From: Amycolatopsis pithecellobii
Lineage (GTDB): Bacteria > Actinomycetota > Actinomycetes > Mycobacteriales > Pseudonocardiaceae
Assembly (NCBI RefSeq): GCF_009707865.1
Contig: NZ_WMBA01000003.1
Coordinates: forward strand, 62,001 to 126,000
Reading direction: 5' to 3'
DNA length: 64,000 nucleotides
Positions 24,787-32,964 of the stretch are shown here, piece by piece. A program made the position numbers and the translations under genes. The notes beneath the pieces were generated by a model. It had not been told where the DNA came from, did no database searches, and was given only the letters and a program-made list of their open reading frames with translations. Every line of letters begins with the position of its first letter. The stretch's first letter is position 1.

Positions 24787-25314
24787 CTACGGTGCAGCCG
24801 TGCTGGGGGTGTCTCCGCCGGCGCTGCGGACGATCGTGCGCAGGATCCGCGTCAGGCCGTCGAGATCGTCGGCACCGACGATTTCGACGAGGTCCCGTTC
24901 GGTCTGCTGCAGGATGTCCGGGAACCGGGTCATGAAGGCCTTGCCGCGCTTGGTGAAGCGCAGGATCTTCGCCCGCCTGTCCCGTGGGTCGGGGACTCGT
25001 GCGAGGTAGCCCATCTCCTCCAGTTCCAGGACCAGGGCGCCGGCAGTCTGTTTGGTGATGTGCGTCAGCTCGGCGATCTCCGTCATGCGTGCGACGCCGA
25101 CATTGATGCTGCGCATGACGGGGAGGTGCGTCATGCGGATGTCGTCGAAGCCGTGCTCGGCCGCCCGGCTCAGCAGATGGCGCTCGGAGACGCGGAAGCT
25201 CAACAGGAGCAGCCTGATGACGTTGTCATCGAGGTCGTACGGCACCGGCTCGCCGGCCGATCGAGCGCCGGTCCGCCCGCGTTCGTCGGCAGGGCTTTCG
25301 GTCGACTTCGTCAC
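24787..25314 (-). CDS. MarR-family transcriptional regulator
   Basis: 175 aa with a flexible N-terminus of about 25 residues and a MarR winged helix (MTEIAELTHITKQTAGALVLELEEMGYL, wing RVPDPRDRRAKILRFT). It is convergent with the flavin reductase. The only strong dyad nearby is the 22269-22289 palindrome in the divergent promoter of the same catabolic block, which is its most likely target; no copy is seen before its own start. Confidence 0.88.
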   Translation of the reverse strand: MTKSTESPADERGRTGARSAGEPVPYDLDDNVIRLLLLSFRVSERHLLSRAAEHGFDDIRMTHLPVMRSINVGVARMTEIAELTHITKQTAGALVLELEEMGYLARVPDPRDRRAKILRFTKRGKAFMTRFPDILQQTERDLVEIVGADDLDGLTRILRTIVRSAGGDTPSTAAP

Positions 25315-25338
25315 GGCGCTCCTGGGTCGGCATGCTTG

Positions 25339-25361
25339 CCGGGCTTCAGCCCGGGGTTTTT
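25339..25361 (+). terminator. Hairpin plus T-tract, plus-strand orientation
   Basis: CCGGGCT and AGCCCGG form a seven-base-pair stem with a two-base loop, followed by GGTTTTT. It lies just upstream of the minus-strand marR start. In the plus direction it could end read-through transcription from the flavin-reductase operon that would run antisense to marR. Confidence 0.5.
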
Positions 25362-25448
25362 CGCACCGTCATCGTAGGCACCGGGCGTTCGCGGCGAACT
25401 ACCATGTGAGTCCCGCGACCGTACTCGATGCCGTCGCCGGCCTGTCCA

Positions 25449-26558
25449 TCAGGATTCGAGCTTCTCGGTGCTCGCCGGCGGGCTGTTGAGCCCTTTCTTC
25501 ACCGAATCCAGAATCGTCAGGCCCTGGCTGACGAGCCCAGAGGCGAGCTCGCCGAGGCCGTCGGCGCCGTTGAGGATGTTGACGTTCGCGCCGGACAGTC
25601 CGGCGGCGGCCTCCCTGACAATCTGGGGCAGCTGGTCGATGAGCATCCGGTCGAGTGCGACCCGGTTGTACGACGCAGCCGCTTCGGCCTGGATACGCAT
25701 CTTCTCCGCCTCGGCCTTCGCGAGAATGCGCACCCGATCGGCCTCGGCGTCGGCGGGTTTGACGACCTCGGCGACGAGTTGCTGCTGGCGCAGTGCGGCC
25801 TCGCGCTGGGCCAGTTCGGTCTGCATGGCGATCACCTCGCGCTGAGCCTGCGCCTGCGCCAGCGGTCCGGCCTGCGCCGCCTCGGCCTGCGCCCGGTCCA
25901 CTTCGGCCTTGTACTGCGCCTGCACGACCGCGGTCTGCCTGGCGTATTCGGCCTGGCGGCGCTGCGACTCCTGCTCGGCCTGGGCCGCGGCCTGGTTCGC
26001 CTGCGCCTGCGCGATCTGGGCCTGCCGCTGGATCGCGGCGTTGTGCGGCGCGGCCATCGCCGCGATGTAACCGAGCTTCATGTCGTCGATGGACTGGATC
26101 TGCAGCGAGTCCACGGTCAGCCCGATCTTGGCCATCTCGCTCTTCGAGCCGTCGAGCACCTCGGTGGCCAGTTTCTGGCGTTCCGTCACGATTTCCTCGA
26201 CGGTCATCGATCCGACGATCGAGCGCAGATGCCCGGCGAAGATGCGGCCGGTCAGGACGGACATCTGGTCCTGATCGGACAGGAACCGCTGCGCGGCGTT
26301 GACGATGCTCTCCTCGTCGTTGCCGACCTTGAACGCGATGACTGCACGGACGTTGAGCGCGATGCCCTGCCGCGTGACGCACGCTTCGGCGACTTCGGCC
26401 TCGCACATCGCGAGTGTGAGGAACCGGACCTTCCGGAACAGCGGAAGCACGAAAGTCCCGTGGCCGGTCACGACGCGGAACGGGCTGTCCCCGTTGCTGT
26501 CGCGGCTGCCGGAGATCAGCATCGCCTGGTCGGGCGCGGGAACGTGATAGCCGAACAT
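25449..26558 (-). CDS. Flotillin-like SPFH/band 7 protein
   Basis: 369 aa, start ATG 26558 with AGGAG upstream. The N-terminal SPFH domain (about 1-170) begins MFGYHVPAPDQAMLISG and includes FVLPLFRKV and VRAVIAFKVGND. A long coiled-coil follows, rich in Ala-Glu-Gln repeats (about 190-310), then the flotillin C-terminus. Flotillins scaffold membrane microdomains. There is no N-terminal transmembrane hairpin, so attachment may rely on the partner or on peripheral contacts. The preceding gene, 11 bp upstream, encodes an NfeD-like OB-fold protein, the classic partner. Confidence 0.85.
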   Translation of the reverse strand: MFGYHVPAPDQAMLISGSRDSNGDSPFRVVTGHGTFVLPLFRKVRFLTLAMCEAEVAEACVTRQGIALNVRAVIAFKVGNDEESIVNAAQRFLSDQDQMSVLTGRIFAGHLRSIVGSMTVEEIVTERQKLATEVLDGSKSEMAKIGLTVDSLQIQSIDDMKLGYIAAMAAPHNAAIQRQAQIAQAQANQAAAQAEQESQRRQAEYARQTAVVQAQYKAEVDRAQAEAAQAGPLAQAQAQREVIAMQTELAQREAALRQQQLVAEVVKPADAEADRVRILAKAEAEKMRIQAEAAASYNRVALDRMLIDQLPQIVREAAAGLSGANVNILNGADGLGELASGLVSQGLTILDSVKKGLNSPPASTEKLES

Positions 26559-26569
26559 CGTTGGTCTCC

Positions 26570-26797
26570 TCATCTCGGGTCGGGAAGGTCCGACCAGGGC
26601 ACCACATCGACGGCTCGCGCCCCGCGCGATCCGACGATCAGTACGGAAGTGCCGGGTCGTAGCGGTTGTTCGGACCAAGCCAGGAAGATCTCCGTGCCAC
26701 CGCGGACCTTCACCCGCACCTCGCCAGGACCGTCCTGGCCGCGAGTGGGGTGGATGAGCTCGCCGACCCGTCCCACCAGCGAAGAGTCCCCCGGCAT
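26570..26797 (-). CDS. Short NfeD-like OB-fold protein
   Basis: 75 aa: LVGRVGELIHPTRG, then GEVRVKVRGGTEIFLAW, PLRPGTSVLIVGS, and ARAVDVVPWSDL. This matches only the soluble C-terminal OB-fold of NfeD proteins; the usual membrane helices are absent. NfeD and flotillin genes are conserved neighbours, and here they are 11 bp apart in the right order. The call rests on both weak sequence resemblance and context. Confidence 0.6.
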   Translation of the reverse strand: MPGDSSLVGRVGELIHPTRGQDGPGEVRVKVRGGTEIFLAWSEQPLRPGTSVLIVGSRGARAVDVVPWSDLPDPR

Positions 26798-26807
26798 GGT
26801 GGCGAAC

Positions 26808-27257
26808 CTAGTATCCGCCGCCTGGCGCGGACGGCGCTGTCGGCTGCCCGCCCGTGGTCATGACGGTCAGGTCCATTCCGAGGTCCTTGTGCCCGTCGAC
26901 GGGACACCACATCTCGTAGCTGCCCGGGCCCAGGGTCACCGTCACGGCGGACGACTGGCCGGGTGCGATCGTGCCGGGCGTGCGCTGGTCGGCGACGCCA
27001 GGCCCGTTGATCTCCAGTGCGTGCGGCGTCGAGCCCGCGTTGACCGCGGTGAACGTATAAGTGCCGGGTGCGAACGTGGCCTGTGACAAGGTGATGCGGT
27101 AGTCCGTCAGCGTCGCCTTGACCGCGGTTCCCGCGGCGGGTGGCGGCGTGGCCGGACTCGACGGGGCACTGGACCCGCAGCCAGTGGCGACGACAGCGAC
27201 GGCGCCGAGCGCGAGGACGGAAGCCGCAAAGCTGTGCGGGTGAAGTCGGATGCTCAT
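26808..27257 (-). CDS. Cupredoxin-domain lipoprotein
   Basis: 149 aa. The signal peptide ends in a lipobox (VVATGC, Cys about 27), followed by a Ser/Pro/Ala-rich linker and a plastocyanin-like domain. Candidate type 1 copper ligands are present: His in TPHALEI, then Cys, His and Met in MWCPVDGHKDLGM. It is probably an outer-face electron carrier or copper-binding lipoprotein. AAGGAGG precedes ATG 27257. It is 11 bp upstream of the NfeD-like gene and may share its operon. Confidence 0.82.
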   Translation of the reverse strand: MSIRLHPHSFAASVLALGAVAVVATGCGSSAPSSPATPPPAAGTAVKATLTDYRITLSQATFAPGTYTFTAVNAGSTPHALEINGPGVADQRTPGTIAPGQSSAVTVTLGPGSYEMWCPVDGHKDLGMDLTVMTTGGQPTAPSAPGGGY

Positions 27258-27308
27258 AGTCAGCCTCCTTGGACTCGGGCATGACCAGCTACGACCGAAC
27301 GTACTCGC

Positions 27309-27614
27309 CTACTCGCGAATGAGTTTGAGTGCCAAGCCGGGGCTGACGAATGACGCGAGAAAGAGCGGCAAAAACCTCTTGCCGGTACATCGGAAGGCGA
27401 CGCGTTCGCCCTCGGCGGCGTCGAAGGTCTCGATCCGGCTGGAGTTCCGGCCGTTGCGGACTTGGAGGGTGTGACGTCCCGGTTCGACGGGCCGCTCGAA
27501 TGTCTTGTTCATGTCGACCGACCCGACACGGTCCCCGTCGAGCACGATTTCGTACGGTCCGCGGCGGACCTCCACCCCGATTGCCTTGTGTGTCAGCGTC
27601 AGTGTTGCGGCCAT
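27309..27614 (-). CDS. Small hypothetical protein, PEGA-like with hydrophobic tail
   Basis: 101 aa. The body is beta-rich (GPYEIVLDGDRVGSVDMN, RPVEPGRHTLQVRNGR), resembling PEGA-type carboxypeptidase-regulatory folds. The last 20 residues (FLPLFLASFVSPGLALKLI) are hydrophobic enough for a tail anchor. No function is recognised. It has AGGAG before ATG 27614 and is transcribed towards the cupredoxin gene. Confidence 0.6.
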   Translation of the reverse strand: MAATLTLTHKAIGVEVRRGPYEIVLDGDRVGSVDMNKTFERPVEPGRHTLQVRNGRNSSRIETFDAAEGERVAFRCTGKRFLPLFLASFVSPGLALKLIRE

Positions 27615-27700
27615 CGTCGATCTCCTCTTGTCTCTGTGGACTCTCCTCGTCGAGCGCCGGTGATCTCAACCACTGACTCTTGACCAATATTGTTGCTCAC

Positions 27701-27713
27701 GGCAAGCATTGCC
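27701..27713. promoter_or_regulatory. Inverted repeat GGCAA-gca-TTGCC before marR
   Basis: A perfect 5+3+5 dyad ends two bases before the ATG of the marR-ClC operon (27716). It probably serves as an autoregulatory operator. Confidence 0.55.
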
Positions 27714-27715
27714 TA

Positions 27716-28180
27716 ATGCAAAAGGTTGACTCGGATGTGGCCGCGCTGGAGGCGCTGACCCGGGTGCTCGTCGGGGTCGCCTGGAGCAGCGCGCATGCCG
27801 CGCCGGCCGGCGTGACCTTCCCGCAGATCCGGCTGCTGCTGGTACTGGATGCACTGGGCCAGGTGTCCTCCTCGAAACTGGCCGCCGCGCTGGGCGTGAA
27901 CGCCTCCTCGGTGACCCGGCTGGCCGACAAGCTCGCAGCACGCGGCTATCTGGTGCGCGGCGCGGACCCGCACAACCGCAGCGTGGTCACGGTCGAGGTC
28001 ACCGGATCCGGCCGCCGGGTGGTCGCGCAGGTCCTCGACCGCCGCCACGCCGAGCTGGGCGCGCTCCTGGACCGGCTGTCCACGACTCAGCGTCGCCGTG
28101 CCGCCGGGGCCGCCCGGGAGCTGGTCACCGCCGCGGCGGGGGCGGCCATGGTGGGCGCGGCCGGGCCGGGTCCGCTGTGA
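27716..28180 (+). CDS. MarR-family transcriptional regulator
   Basis: 154 aa from ATG 27716 (MQKVDSDVAALEALTRVL). The winged helix covers about residues 50-95 (SSSKLAAALGVNASSVTRLADKLAARGYL, wing RGADPHNRSVVTVEVT). An earlier in-frame TTG (27680) exists but lies outside the dyad at 27701-27713. Its stop overlaps the ClC start by four bases (GTGA), so the two are translated together and the regulator probably controls the channel gene. Confidence 0.85.
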   Translation: MQKVDSDVAALEALTRVLVGVAWSSAHAAPAGVTFPQIRLLLVLDALGQVSSSKLAAALGVNASSVTRLADKLAARGYLVRGADPHNRSVVTVEVTGSGRRVVAQVLDRRHAELGALLDRLSTTQRRRAAGAARELVTAAAGAAMVGAAGPGPL

Positions 28181-29799
28181 GCGGGGCGTTGACCGACGGC
28201 AGGCCGGCGCATCTCGGGGATTTTCAGCTGCGACCCCGGTTCTTGCTGATCACGGCGATCGCACTGCCGATCGGGGCGGTCGCCGCGCTGACCGCGTCCG
28301 CACTGTTGAAACTCATTGGGCTGATCACGAATCTCGTTTTCTACCAACGGTTCGGCACCGATCTGGTCGCACTGGGCGCGGGGCATCATCCGTGGTGGCT
28401 GGTGCTGACCGCGCCGGTCTGCGGGGGCCTGGTGATCGGGGTCATGGCCCGTTTCGGGTCGGAGAAGATCCGCGGTCACGGCATGCCCGAGGCGATCGAG
28501 GCCATCCTCACCGGGGGCAGCCGGGTCGCACCGCGGGTCGCGGTACTCAAACCGGCTTCCGCGGCGATCAGTATCGGCACCGGCGGCCCGTTCGGCGCGG
28601 AGGGGCCCATCATCATGACGGGCGGCGCGGTCGGGTCGATTGTGGCTCAGCTGCTCAAGCTCTCCGCGGATGAGCGCAAGACGCTGCTCGTCGCCGGGTC
28701 GGCCGGGGGGATGGCCGCGACCTTCAACGCGCCGCTCGCCTCGATTCTGCTGGCGGTCGAACTGCTGCTGTTCGAGTGGCGGCCACGCAGTTTCGTGCCC
28801 GTGGCGGCATCGGTCGCGGTGGCCACGGTGTGCCGGGGATTCCTGCTCGGCACCGGGCCGGTCTTCGGCGTACCCGCCCCGGGCACGCCAGGGCCGGCCG
28901 CCGACGGCCTGGCCCTCATTCCGGGCGTGACCGGCGGACTGCTGGCCATCGCGGCGACCGTCCTGGTCTACCTGGCCGAGGACGGGTTCGCCAAGCTTCC
29001 GGTGCACTGGATGTGGTGGCCGGCGATCGGCGGACTGCTGATCGGGCTCGGTGGGCTCGTCGAGCCGCGGGCGCTGGGAGTCGGATACGACGTGATCGAC
29101 CAGCTGCTCACGGGGCAGGCCACCACGAGCCTGATCGTCGGGATCCTCGCGGTCAAGACCGTGATCTGGTCGCTGTCGCTGGGCTCGGGGACCTCAGGCG
29201 GGGTGCTGGCGCCGGTCTTCATGATCGGCGCGGCGCTGGGTGCCGCAGAGGGCGATCTGCTGCCGCATATCGCGCCGGGGTTCTGGGCGACGTGCGGGCT
29301 GGCCGCGGTGGTCGGCGGGGTGATGCGCTCCCCGCTCACCGGCATCGTGTTCACCCTCGAACTCACCCACGCCTGGGGCGATCTGCTGCCGCTGGTGGTT
29401 GCTTCGGTGTCCGCATACGGGCTGTCGGCGCTGCTGCTCAAGCGCTCGGTACTCACCGAGAAGATCGCCCGGCGCCGCCTGCACCTCACCCGGGAATACA
29501 CCACCGACCCGCTGGAAACGTTCTTCGCGCACGAAGTGATGACGCACGGCGCGCCCGCGGAGCAGGGCGAGGTTGTCGTATACGCCGACGACACGCTGCG
29601 CGAAGTGGCCAACAGACTGGCCGAGGGGCATGCCGTCCGCGCCGCGGTGGTGGCCAGAGCCGAACCGGACCGCGTACTCGGGGTCATCAGCGTCGCGCAA
29701 CTCCTGCACGCCCGGCGGCGCGACCTGCACGAGGAACATCATCGGGAACGCGTGCTGGTACTCAACGCGCGGAAACCAGCCGCGACGGCGGAAGTTTGA
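28177..29799 (+). CDS. ClC-family chloride channel/antiporter with CBS domains
   Basis: 540 aa. The membrane part (about 20-420) has ClC filter motifs: GTGGPFGAEGPIIMTGG, keeping the gating Glu of GxEGP; SGGVLAPVF; and GGVMRSPLTGIVFTLELTH. The C-terminal region (about 440-530) has CBS-type sequence (VMTHGAP, REVANRLAEGHAVRAAVV). It likely moves chloride or fluoride in exchange for protons; without a full comparison, channel and antiporter modes cannot be separated. It is coupled to the marR immediately upstream. Confidence 0.9.
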   Translation: MSGALTDGRPAHLGDFQLRPRFLLITAIALPIGAVAALTASALLKLIGLITNLVFYQRFGTDLVALGAGHHPWWLVLTAPVCGGLVIGVMARFGSEKIRGHGMPEAIEAILTGGSRVAPRVAVLKPASAAISIGTGGPFGAEGPIIMTGGAVGSIVAQLLKLSADERKTLLVAGSAGGMAATFNAPLASILLAVELLLFEWRPRSFVPVAASVAVATVCRGFLLGTGPVFGVPAPGTPGPAADGLALIPGVTGGLLAIAATVLVYLAEDGFAKLPVHWMWWPAIGGLLIGLGGLVEPRALGVGYDVIDQLLTGQATTSLIVGILAVKTVIWSLSLGSGTSGGVLAPVFMIGAALGAAEGDLLPHIAPGFWATCGLAAVVGGVMRSPLTGIVFTLELTHAWGDLLPLVVASVSAYGLSALLLKRSVLTEKIARRRLHLTREYTTDPLETFFAHEVMTHGAPAEQGEVVVYADDTLREVANRLAEGHAVRAAVVARAEPDRVLGVISVAQLLHARRRDLHEEHHRERVLVLNARKPAATAEV

Positions 29800-29987
29800 C
29801 CGGGTGCTCGGTCACGCCCACCCCGACACCGCAGCGAGTCGTACCGCCGTTGCCGAGTGTGGCGGTCATCCCGGCTGAACCCCCGCGATGTGCGACTTTC
29901 GGCGTAGCGTGTCGGCCGCAGGGTGGATGCCGCCGCGGCGAGGATCAGCCGCAGGACCGTCGTGCGTGGCCGGTCGCCGGGCCTAGG

Positions 29988-30006
29988 TTCGCCTGACACA
30001 GGCGAA
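29988..30006. promoter_or_regulatory. Inverted repeat TTCGCCTG-aca-CAGGCGAA
   Basis: A perfect 8+3+8 dyad directly in front of the AAAAGG ribosome-binding site of the ABC operon (ATG 30019). It may be the binding site of the NarL-type response regulator encoded downstream, or a leader hairpin. Confidence 0.5.
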
Positions 30007-30018
30007 AAGGGGTTCGGC

Positions 30019-30933
30019 ATGATCGAAGCGCAGGCGCTGACCAAGAGATACGGCGAGAAACTGGCCGTCGATGACCTCACCTTCACGGTGAAACCCGGTG
30101 CGGTGACCGGGTTTCTGGGGCCGAACGGAGCCGGTAAGTCGACCACGATCCGGATGATCATGGGGTTGGACGCGCCGACATCGGGCGAAGTGACGGTGAA
30201 CGGCCGCCGCTACGCCGAGCACGCCGCGCCGCTGCGGGAGGTCGGCGCGTTACTGGAGGCGCGCGCCGTGCATACCGGGCGTTCCGCGTACAACCATCTG
30301 CTGGCGCTGGCCGTCAGCAACGGTATCCCGCGGCGGCGGGTGGACGAGGTGATCGGCCTGGTCGGACTGGATACCGCCGCGCGGAAGCGGGCGGGCGGCT
30401 TCTCACTGGGCATGGGGCAACGGCTCGGGATCGCGGCGGCCCTGCTGGGCGACCCGGCCACGCTCGTGCTGGACGAACCGGTCAACGGCCTTGACCCGCA
30501 AGGCATCCTGTGGATCCGCAACCTCCTGCGCGGGCTGGCCGAGGAGGGGCGCACCGTGTTCGTCTCCTCGCACCTGATGAGCGAGATGGCGCTCACCGCG
30601 GAACATCTGATCGTCGTCGGCCGTGGGCGGCTCATCGCGGACACCTCGGTGAGCGAGTTCATCGAATCGGCGTCCCGCAACACCGTGCGGGTGCGCAGCC
30701 CGCGCGCCGCCCAGCTGCGGTCCTTGCTGACCGGGCCCGACGTGGTGGTCACGAGCACGGAGGACGATCTCCTGGACGTGTCCGGGATCAGCGCGACCGA
30801 AATCGGCCTGGTGGCCTGCCGGGAGCAGATTCCGCTGGAGGAACTGACCCCGGTACGAGCCTCACTGGAGGAGGCGTTCATGGAACTCACCGGGGACGCC
30901 GTCGAATACGGCACCGAGAGGCAGGCGTCATGA
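30019..30933 (+). CDS. ABC transporter ATP-binding protein
   Basis: 304 aa of the drug/bacitracin-type ABC2 class. Walker A is GPNGAGKST (about 36), the signature is SLGMGQR (about 130) with Met replacing the usual Gly, Walker B is LVLDEPVNGLDP, and the H-loop is FVSSHL. The C-terminal 90 residues extend past the nucleotide-binding domain. ATG 30019 with AAAAGG is chosen over a longer open frame from 29923. The permease gene overlaps by four bases, and a two-component system follows. Confidence 0.9.
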   Translation: MIEAQALTKRYGEKLAVDDLTFTVKPGAVTGFLGPNGAGKSTTIRMIMGLDAPTSGEVTVNGRRYAEHAAPLREVGALLEARAVHTGRSAYNHLLALAVSNGIPRRRVDEVIGLVGLDTAARKRAGGFSLGMGQRLGIAAALLGDPATLVLDEPVNGLDPQGILWIRNLLRGLAEEGRTVFVSSHLMSEMALTAEHLIVVGRGRLIADTSVSEFIESASRNTVRVRSPRAAQLRSLLTGPDVVVTSTEDDLLDVSGISATEIGLVACREQIPLEELTPVRASLEEAFMELTGDAVEYGTERQAS

Positions 30934-31748
30934 CCACCGCCGCCGCACCCGTCCCCGCCATGCCGGGGGTGCGGGTCACCCAGGCCCGCGTGCTCGCGTC
31001 GGAGTGGGTGAAGTTCCGGTCGCTGCGCTCGTCGTATGTGGCACTGGCCGCCACCGTGGTGGCGCTGATCGGGTTCGGGATCTTGATCTCCGCCGTGACC
31101 GCCAACCGCTGGTCCCAGATGCGCGTGGCCGAGCAGGCCCGCTTCGACCCGACCGTCACCAGCCTGCGCGGTTTGTATCTGGCCCAGCTGATCGTCGGGG
31201 TCCTCGGCGTGCTGGTGGTCAGCGGCGAATACAGCACCGGGATGATCCGGGCGAGCCTGTCCGCGGCGCCCCGCCGCCTGCCGGTGTTGTGGGCGAAACT
31301 GGCCGTATTCGCCGTGGTGAGCTTCGTGGTGACCACGATCGGATCGTTCGCCGCGTTCTTCGCCGGCCAGGCGATGCTGTCCTCCCAGCACATCCAGACC
31401 ACGCTCGGCGCGCCGGGCGTGCTGCGTGCGGTGCTGGGCACCGCGCTGTATCTGACCGTGATCGGCATGCTGGGGGTGGCGCTCGGCTGGATCCTCCGGC
31501 ACACCGCCGGCGCCATCGCGACCCTGTTCGGCCTGGTGCTGATCCTGCCCGCGCTGGTATCGGCGCTGCCCGACAGCTGGTCCAGCCACATCGACCCCTA
31601 CCTGCCGAGTACCGCGGGCCAGGCGCTGACGGCGGTCCGTGGTGATCCGGCGGACCTGGCTCCGTGGACGGGGTTCGCGGTGTTCTGCATCTACCTCGTG
31701 GTCGCCGTCGTCGCCGCGGCCGTGTTGCTGCGGCGCCGGGACGCCTGA
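30930..31748 (+). CDS. ABC-2 type transporter permease
   Basis: 272 aa, starting in an ATGA overlap with the ATPase gene. Six hydrophobic segments are seen: VALAATVVALIGFGILIS, YLAQLIVGVLGVLVVSG, VVSFVVTTIGSFAAFFAG, TALYLTVIGMLGVALGW, ATLFGLVLILPALVSAL and FCIYLVVAVVAAAVLL. The EYSTGMIRASL motif is typical of ABC-2 permeases associated with regulated export in actinobacteria. It forms a transporter with the 30019 product; the substrate is unknown. Confidence 0.88.
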   Translation: MTTAAAPVPAMPGVRVTQARVLASEWVKFRSLRSSYVALAATVVALIGFGILISAVTANRWSQMRVAEQARFDPTVTSLRGLYLAQLIVGVLGVLVVSGEYSTGMIRASLSAAPRRLPVLWAKLAVFAVVSFVVTTIGSFAAFFAGQAMLSSQHIQTTLGAPGVLRAVLGTALYLTVIGMLGVALGWILRHTAGAIATLFGLVLILPALVSALPDSWSSHIDPYLPSTAGQALTAVRGDPADLAPWTGFAVFCIYLVVAVVAAAVLLRRRDA

Positions 31749-31767
31749 GAAGCGGGATGATGGCCGC

Positions 31768-32964
31768 ATGACGGAGAGCACGACGGTCACGCGCCGGCCG
31801 GGCCTGGCCCGGCTGCGCGCGTGGCCACACCGGCATCCGGTCGCCGCCGACGCGGTGCTCACGGCCGTGGCAGCGCTGTTCGTGCTGACCCGGGGCGATC
31901 GGTTCGAGCATCTCCCGGGCGAGCGCCCGTGGTGGGTGCTGCTCGCCGTACTGCTGGTGGTGCCGCTGGTGTGGCGGCGGCGCGCTCCGCTGCTCGTGTT
32001 CGGGTGGATGGCCGCGGTCGCCGCCGTGCAATGGTTCTTCGCCAGGGCGCTGGTCGCCGACGCGGCCCTGCTCATCGCCCTCTACAGCGTGGCCGTCCAT
32101 TGTGGACGCAAGGTGGCCCTGTGGGCGCTCGGGGTGATCGAGTTCGGCATCGCCATCGCGATACTGAAATGGGCTCCACCGGCCGGCATGCTCGACGCGT
32201 TCGTGTTCTTGTCGGGACTGGCCACGGCGGCGTTCGTGCTCGGCCGCAACGTGCGCACCCGCCGCGCCTATCTGGCCTCCCTGGAAGACCGGGCGCGCCG
32301 TGCCGAGCACGAACGCGACCAGCAGGCTCAGCTCGCCGCTGCGGCCGAGCGCGCCCGGATCGCCCGGGAGATGCACGACATCGTGGCCCACAACCTGTCG
32401 GTGATGATCGCGCTCGCCGACGGCGCTGCCTTCGCCGCCCGTGGTAATCCCGACGAGGCCGAGACCGCCGCGCGCCAGGTTTCCGATACCGGACGCCAGG
32501 CGCTGGGGGAGATGCACCGGCTGCTCGGCGTCTTGCGCGGCGGGCAGGAGACCCCACGTGCGCCACAGCCGGGGATCGAGCAACTCGACGAGCTGGTCGC
32601 GCAGGTACGCGCCGCCGGCTTGCCCGTATCGCTGACCGTGGCCGGCCCGGCGTTCCCGCTCTCGCCGACCGCACAGCTGGCGGTGTACCGGCTGGTGCAG
32701 GAAGCACTGACCAACGTGCTCAAGCACGCGGACTCTCCGGAGCAGGCCTGGGTCCGGCTGCGATATCGGGACCCGGTGGTCGAGGTCGAGGTCGGCGACG
32801 ACGGGCACGGCCGCCCGATGGCCTCGGCCGTCGACGGGCATGGCCTCAGCGGGATGGCCGAACGTGCCGCGATGTTCGACGGGCAGATCGAGGCCGGTCC
32901 GCGCCCCGGCGGCGGCTGGCGGGTGCACGCCGAACTCGTCTCCAGGCGGGTGGCTCCGGCGTGA
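31768..32964 (+). CDS. Sensor histidine kinase, HPK7/NarX-DesK class
   Basis: 398 aa. About four membrane helices in the first 160 residues, a linker coiled coil (residues 165-195), then the HisKA_3 motif ERARIAREMHDIVAHNLSVM with the phospho-accepting His. The N box is EALTNVLKHA and the G region GHGLSGMAERAAMF. There is no large extracellular loop, so it probably senses a membrane signal or the state of the ABC transporter. It overlaps the response regulator gene by four bases (GTGA). Confidence 0.9.
   Translation: MTESTTVTRRPGLARLRAWPHRHPVAADAVLTAVAALFVLTRGDRFEHLPGERPWWVLLAVLLVVPLVWRRRAPLLVFGWMAAVAAVQWFFARALVADAALLIALYSVAVHCGRKVALWALGVIEFGIAIAILKWAPPAGMLDAFVFLSGLATAAFVLGRNVRTRRAYLASLEDRARRAEHERDQQAQLAAAAERARIAREMHDIVAHNLSVMIALADGAAFAARGNPDEAETAARQVSDTGRQALGEMHRLLGVLRGGQETPRAPQPGIEQLDELVAQVRAAGLPVSLTVAGPAFPLSPTAQLAVYRLVQEALTNVLKHADSPEQAWVRLRYRDPVVEVEVGDDGHGRPMASAVDGHGLSGMAERAAMFDGQIEAGPRPGGGWRVHAELVSRRVAPA

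Noticed and set aside
29579-29590. GTATAC in the ClC gene as another regulon box
   Set aside because: It is inside coding sequence and lacks the flanking half-sites; probably chance.
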